From NCBI GenBank assembly GCA_033060915.1, contig CM065390.1:19500001-19564000 (forward strand): 64,000 bases of DNA, in the 5' to 3' direction. The DNA is from Euryodendron excelsum. Lineage: Eukaryota; Streptophyta; Magnoliopsida; Ericales; Pentaphylacaceae. Shown piece by piece: positions 58,511 to 64,000 of this stretch (the stretch's first letter is position 1; each line of letters starts with the position of its first letter). The position numbers and the translations under genes were made by a program. The notes under the pieces were generated by a model that worked only from the letters and a program-made list of their open reading frames with translations, had not been told where the DNA came from and searched no databases.

Positions 58511-59169
58511 CCAAATTTCTTATTTTGTATCGGACTCTTGTTTGAACTACGACTGACCTGATTCCTCCAAAGGGATATGTAGGCAACCCTTATAGGTGCG
58601 GTCACAACCATTTTCAAATCTTCAATTCCATAATCTATTTCAAGTTTCCAATTCTAAAAATCTATTTTCAAATCTCTATTTTCAATTTCTACAACTTTCC
58701 AATTTCAAATCTATCTTTTCAAATCTCTTTTTTAAAAATCAATTTCTTTTCAAATCTAATTTCTAACTCTCTTTTTCTTGCACTTGCATATTATGCATCA
58801 TGTCAATTTTTTTTCAAAAATTCTTTACTAAAGTGGATAGGATTGAACATTTGTTAGTTAAAGACTCTCATAGATGAATCTAGGGTGAATAGACATGTAG
58901 GTATCGCAAGGGCAGGGTAGGGTGATGGCTTAGTGCGTCTTCTCTACACGTAACCAACCTCCGAACCTAGGATCAATGTTTTCGAAAGACCAAAACGGAG
59001 TTATTTTTAAAAAAAGGCTTAATATTTTCTAAAGGTTGCTAAATAACTTGTTTTTCTAAAAACCCTCTCTTAAGGAAGTATTTTCAAAATCGTTTTCCAA
59101 AAACTCTAAGTGTAATCTTCGGATTGTGCTTAGTTTTTAGGTGACCTAACTCACCTTAATCAAGTTAGG

Positions 59170-59180
59170 TGGCGACTCCG
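59170..59180 (+). other. Primer-site-like word within U5
   Basis: TGGCGACTCCG, identical to the first 11 bases of the primer site at 59335, occurs 165 bases upstream inside the LTR. The solo LTR has TGGCAACTCC at the matching place (36306). Confidence 0.6.
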
Positions 59181-59334
59181 AATCTTTTTCCAAAAGCCCT
59201 TCATTTAAATTAATTTTCAATTCAAACTTAGTCACACTCATTCTTCTAGGAGAAAGAGTTCTAACGAGAGAATATAGTATTTTTTTTCACTTGTGTATGT
59301 ATTCCTCGAGTGCAAAAAATCTGGGCACGATAAC

Positions 59335-59351
59335 TGGCGACTCCGCTAGGG
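59335..59351 (+). other. Primer binding site of the Ogre-like element
   Basis: TGGCGACTCCGCTAGGG lies two bases past the LTR end. It matches the tRNA-Arg-type site TGGCGACTCCGCTGGGG except for one G-to-A change. Confidence 0.85.
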
Positions 59352-62080
59352 ACACTTAAAGGGTTAGGCCATAGTCATGTCTCTTAACCCTTCACCCATG
59401 TAGAGTCTTCGATTAACTTGTCCACTTCTATCCACTTTCAATTTTCAAAGTTATTTTAAAAAACATGCATTTAACTCCATTCATATTATATTGTATTAAG
59501 TTTGTCATCCACATACTAACTCTTGCATATTTGTTTTGTAGGTGCACTTTTTGTTTACATTATTGTTTTAATTAACTGCTATGCATGAATGTGATGAACA
59601 TGATGGATGGGAGTTGTTGGGCTATTTCCTCCGCTTTCAAAAATCACACAGACACACTGCACATGCACCTGCATTTTGCATACTTACATTTTTACCCTAA
59701 TATGACCCTTCTAGTTAGAAAGGGGGAACAATATATTGGTTGTGGGTAAGATGCTGTATTAGTTTCTTCACCTACGACCTCTTGATGATTCCCCTGCTCT
59801 GATCACCAACCGATCATGGCATCACCTCGGGGAGTGGGCATAGGTTTGAAGATTCGGGGACCGAGCCTTTTTAGGACGCATTAGTGAACCCTCAACCTCA
59901 TGTTCATAGAGACACCTTGCATAGCCGAATCTCTGCCGGATTTAAGACACGCGCACCGTTTTCAAAACCATGGAGGAAAGGGCGACTACTCTTACTTTCA
60001 TTTATACCTATTTATTATTGTTGTTATAATAACTGTATTCTTACTATTATAATGCCTGTCTAACTGCTTATGCATACACTTTTACTTTACCATTACATTC
60101 TCTTTCCTTATACTCTTTGCATATCTATGTTCATGCATTCAATATCCTATGTCAAGATAAGAGTTCCAAAGTAACTCAAGTCCCTGCATTCTCATACATA
60201 TGATCAACCCAAAGAGAGTGACACTTAGTTCACTCTTCCTTGCATTAAACCTATCCAAACCCTAAGGGTTCCCACATAACCCTAAGAACTCATGGCATGC
60301 ACATCAATTCATTCCATAAGAGGGGCCCCAATCCCTCTATGCTCACGGAGATAAGGTTGCCAAGAAGACAAGGGGCAATCGATAAACTAGGTCTCCTAGC
60401 AACCTCCTCAACATTGAATCCAAGGAAGGTAAATTCGAAGACTCAATAGTAGTTTAGGATTTCTTATGTAAAATTAGATAGGTGAAAGTCCAAAGAAACA
60501 TGTTCCCCCTCCCCCTATTAAAGTGTGCTTTGTTTCTTTTGTTTTAAACCCAACGTTCAATGTACCCTTTTTTCACAAATGAATGAACGTAAGGATGAGT
60601 ATAGATTCCTGGATTAAGGTACTCGCCTACATGGGCAAAACTCCTATCTCCAAAAGTGTACAAATACATCACGTTTAGTTTCTCTTTCAAGTAGGGGCAC
60701 CCCTAGGACATGCATTGTATAGAAATCTTCAAATCAAGGCACTAACTTCTCTTTTATTTTTTGTCTTCTATCCTCCCTCTCCTCATCTCCAAATACCAAG
60801 AGAATCGAAGGCAAATGCAAGACAAAAAGGTGGTTTTCTAAATCACTCACTTATTATCATCATATTGCTTACACGTTCACTTCTTTTATGCTCATGCACC
60901 CATAACCATTCTAAGACAAGAGTTCCAAGAAACTCAAGTCATTTTATTCTCATGCATCTAATCAACCGTATAAAGAAAGGAGCAATCCAATCTTATGTTA
61001 ATCGAACCTACCAAAACTCCTACGGTTCTTAAATCCTAAGGATTCATGGCATATATAGAACCATATCTCGAGAGAGGCCCAAATCTTTCTTCGTCCATGG
61101 AGACGGGATTGCCCAAATAAGGAAACATCAACCGACCCACGTCGAAAAGGTATTGTATTGCATAATAGGGGCAAAAGCCCACCTCCGAAATGGACTTGTC
61201 ATCATGCCTAGATTCCCCTCAAGAAAGGGACCTCCATAGGATATGCATCGCATAAAACCTCCAACTTTACATGCTGATTGCATTTTGTTTTTCTTTTTGT
61301 AGGTCAGAGAGCATAACTAAATTCATGGAATCCCTTTAGTACCCTACCAAATTCAAACTCATGGAAGGATGAGCCTAGTTGTTAGAAGAGGCCGAACTTA
61401 CATCAGGGAGCAAGAAGAACTAGCCATCCATCAACAAGACGTTACCTCCACACCATGCCGCAACAACCACCGTCCATGCAAAAGGAGGCTTCACCGTTTG
61501 CAAAGTCCTATCAGACCCATGCATTGCTATAAAAGAATCTCCTAACTTCCAAATGCATGCTAAGCAAGGCAAAAGATCTGTCAATCCACGCTCCGTCATT
61601 TAGTGATGCACCCAGAGAATGAAATACCAAAGAAGTTGACATAGTTTCAAAACCTTTTTAGGGGTTCCCACCAAAGAGGTCTACTAGAAAATGGAGGTTT
61701 TCATAAAATTCGTTTATTTTCTTTTCGTCTTTCTAGTTCTTGTATATCTTCTTTAAATAAACACTGCATGCCATGGAATCATATTTTTAAATGAAAATAG
61801 GTAGTTCCAAGTTTATCCCTTTTGTCTCATACTCTTGTGGACGATTGTTGCGTTTAAGGATTCTTTCCCATTCAGTAATGACTTGACTTGAAGGATAGGA
61901 TAACATGGGCAACCCACTTAAAGGAGGTTAAAACCTTCGAGAGATTGAGGGATAGGAGGAAGGCAATCTCAACAAAAAAATGCGAATTTTATTGAAGAGG
62001 CAACACTTGCATGATATCCTGGCTAAGCGATGGGCAGCTGAGTCCCCAAAATGATGAGAAGCCATTGTTTTATTTATCCC
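59352..62080 (+). other. Leader of the Ogre-like element, non-coding, with long diverged repeats
   Basis: Two segments resemble each other: about 60160-60720 and 60910-61280. Shared ordered words include AGAGTTCCAA, AACTCAAGTC, TTCATGGCAT or CTCATGGCAT, GAGGGGCCC or GAGGCCC and ATGCATTGTATAGAA or ATGCATCGCATAAAA. Frames here (e.g. 60715-61032) show no recognised gag domain. Confidence 0.55.
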
Positions 62081-62084
62081 AAAT

Positions 62085-62480
62085 AAACACTACCCTTTGC
62101 TCAGCCCACTAAAGCTGTACATAATTTCTTTTCAGATATTCCTAAACCAAGAACCATCCCCCACATTGGGGTAAGTACAGAATAGTTGATTTGATAGAAT
62201 ATGTAGGGGTTCACTGACAGAAACACATCATCCCTATGAATATTGTCTAAATTTTGTACTAAGGCTTTATAGACTAAGCAATTCAATTTAAAATGATTAG
62301 AGGCCCTCAATTCTGCTACCATACACAAAAATATCCGCTTTGTTTAACCTACTAGTGCCTCACAAAAAGCGAAAGATTTTTTGTCAACCTCGATCCGAAA
62401 CCATCGCCCCACACTGGGCAGACAGGTAGCAGAAGATCTGGTAGAGAATGTCATCGACCATCAAGCTAAAGTAATGTGAA
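62085..62480 (+). repeat. Diverged duplication in the Ogre-like leader
   Basis: A pair of segments near 62140-62240 and 62385-62460 share ACCATC.CCCACA.TGGG, CAGAA.A or GCAGAAGAT and ATAGAAT or TAGAGAATGT, with a period of about 250 bp. Confidence 0.5.
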
Positions 62481-62929
62481 GGCTCTATGGTTCAAGTAAT
62501 CTTTTTCACAATGAAGAGAGGCCCTTATTTCATTTCCCATATAGTTAAAAGCAACCCTTGTTAAACCTGTTGAGCTAGTTACCTTTTTTCTCTAGAAAGA
62601 AATCCTAACCTAGGAATCACTGCCCACAATGGATTAAATTGAAATGCTAAGCAAAGGATCTGAGAGAAAGAAGTTGTGGAAATGTTCATCTTGCAAAAAG
62701 CAAAACGAAAGGGAAGGAATAGAAAAGCAAAGAGGAAAAGCTACCACGGGGCAAGTCAAAAGAAATATAAAGAAAAAAAAGGGAAAAGGAAAATAAAAAT
62801 GAAGGGGCAACTCCGTTAGAAGGTCAATGATCAAACTGCAAGAAAGGTGAACTCCTTGAAGAATATATAGTTATTCAAAGGTGATCCTAGGTAACAAAGA
62901 AGCCCAATAGAAGCAACAGGTTCGAGCCT

Positions 62930-63440
62930 TTACCCTTTCTTATAAAAACCCGAAACCGTGGCCTATGTTATGACCCTGTTAAAGTCCTCTCCGATTGAAA
63001 AAAAAAGATTGCTTAATCTAAATGAGTCAGACGTGTTACTAAAGCTAGAGGAGGATATTAGGGGACAAAACCCCGTTGGAAGACCAACCAAGGATGGTGT
63101 GGATCTAAATCTTACTAGAAATAACATCAAATTTGAGCCTGCATATCCTTTTCATTCATAAACCCCTTAACCTAGCCTACATTACGGTCCAAATTAAAGT
63201 CCTCTCTGATCAAAGAGAATTGCTTAGTCCAAATAAGTTTGAACAATACCAAGATAAGTAGGATGAGAGAGGAGAACTGGAGAGGAATGCAGGGGCAATC
63301 TCATGCTCCAAAGTGTGCTCAGATGTTTTTGTTTCAAACACTAAAAGAAGATCTTTGAGCCTAAATATCCCTTCGTTTCTTACAACCCCTAAACTCAGCC
63401 TGCATTACGGTCCTAAAAGAAGTCTTCTCAGATTGAAAGC
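62930..63440 (+). repeat. Three-copy ~215-bp repeat in the Ogre-like leader
   Basis: Copies near 62946, 63165 and 63375 each contain a CCTACATTACGGTCC-like stretch (GCCTATGTTATGACCC, GCCTACATTACGGTCC, GCCTGCATTACGGTCC), then AAAGTCCTCTC or AAGTCTTCTC and GATTGAAA or GATCAAAG. The 62958-63161 frame lies in the first copy and is not a recognised gene. Confidence 0.75.
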
Positions 63441-63719
63441 TTAGCTGTTTATCGCTCTGCAAAGGGCATGCAAGTTATCGTCTAAGCCATGGTGGCGTTT
63501 CGGAGATCTGAGAGAGAAAACCAAGTGAGATCAGAAAAACCCCAAACAACAACCTTGTAGAAAGTAGGGATAGAATAACAAACCGAAAGGTCAAGATCCT
63601 TGGAGAATGGTACAAATGCTATCACACCCCGATGAGAATGGGACAAAACTGAATGGGGCAGAATCCTAAAAGTATGGGCTCTGGGGGTAATCCTGGGTCA
63701 CTCTTTGTAAATAGTTTAT

Positions 63720-64000
63720 ATACGTGTAGTATACTGCATCCATGACATGTATAACCTATACATCCATTAAATTTCTGTGTAGTTTGTATCTATTTATGTA
63801 CTCATCAAAGGCATGTCATGCATTCAATTCCTTTTCTGTATGTACATTCATCCAAAAAGTATAACATGCATTAAATTCCATTCTTGTATGAACCTATGCA
63901 TTCATAAAAAATATATATATATAAAAAAAACAAAAAAGAAAGTAAGACATGCAAAATAAGTCATACATCTAATTCCATGTGCATTCGTAAAAACTAAAAA
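63720..64000 (+). repeat. Short degenerate repeats at the window end
   Basis: Words like CATGCATT.AATTCC followed by TTGTATG and ATGCATTCATAAAA recur near 63760, 63817, 63869 and 63965 with 50-95 bp spacing. The array may continue beyond the window. Confidence 0.5.

Larger units (their letters stand above)
53108..59332 (+). repeat. Giant 5' LTR of the Ogre-like element
   Basis: It starts TGTAAGCACCCT and ends GGGCACGATA (the solo copy ends CGACA, so the terminal CA has become TA). It aligns with the solo LTR at 31393-36466 but carries an insertion of about 1.96 kb (53362-55326) in place of most of the 29-bp minisatellite. Shared later parts are the GGCGCC hairpins with TATA box, the ACCCTAG leader, the G-poor tract and U5. 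Confidence 0.9.
53108..64000 (+). mobile_element. Ogre/Tat-like LTR retrotransposon, 5' LTR and leader, continues past the window
   Basis: The 5' LTR (53108-59332) is followed by TGGCGACTCCGCTAGGG at 59335, the tRNA-Arg-type primer site typical of Ogre elements (family knowledge). The next 4.6 kb is a leader with several internal repeats and no convincing gag. Giant LTRs and long leaders are characteristic of Ogre. Lack of coding sequence in view leaves open that it is a large non-coding derivative. The 3' LTR and target duplication are outside the window. Confidence 0.82.

Overview
The window is nuclear DNA of a flowering plant, most likely a eudicot. It has intron-containing genes, CT-rich 5' leaders, a FAR1/FHY3-type gene, plant family-1 glycosyltransferase copies and very large nested LTR retrotransposons. 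No bacterial, organellar or CRISPR feature was seen. The species cannot be told from sequence alone.

Layout. 1-2200: AT-rich intergenic DNA with a degraded tandem repeat. 2261-10380 (minus): one gene that looks intact, with five coding exons joining exactly in frame into 724 residues. It encodes a plant coiled-coil protein of unknown function, and its introns hold a triplicated 330-bp repeat, a Mutator-like non-autonomous element with a 9-bp target duplication, and a MITE-like insert. 10.4-17.8 kb: intergenic, with a MITE and a block repeated again near 49.3 kb. 17803-20765 (minus): a five-exon FAR1-related gene, almost complete but carrying two frameshifts and four in-frame stops. 22.3-23.7 kb (plus): a UDP-glycosyltransferase pseudogene with a diverged, truncated second copy at 47.9-48.9 kb.

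23.85-46.1 kb is a three-level nest. A LINE (minus) is split at 25040/43408 by an Athila-type Ty3/gypsy element (25041-43407, plus, 5-bp target duplication ATGTC). That element is itself split inside its RNase H domain by a solo LTR of 5.07 kb (31393-36466, target duplication GATTC). The same giant LTR family recurs at 53108-59332 as the 5' LTR of an Ogre/Tat-like element. Its primer binding site follows at 59335 and its leader runs off the window end. This LTR carries a row of GGCGCC hairpins just upstream of a TATA box and a long G-poor tract, both present in the two copies.

Working content: probably one functional gene (2261-10062). The FAR1-related locus and both glycosyltransferases are broken as read, and every mobile-element gene seen is damaged. 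I found no evidence for a new multi-gene system. The most unusual material is the architecture of the giant LTR, the nest itself, and the decay signatures.
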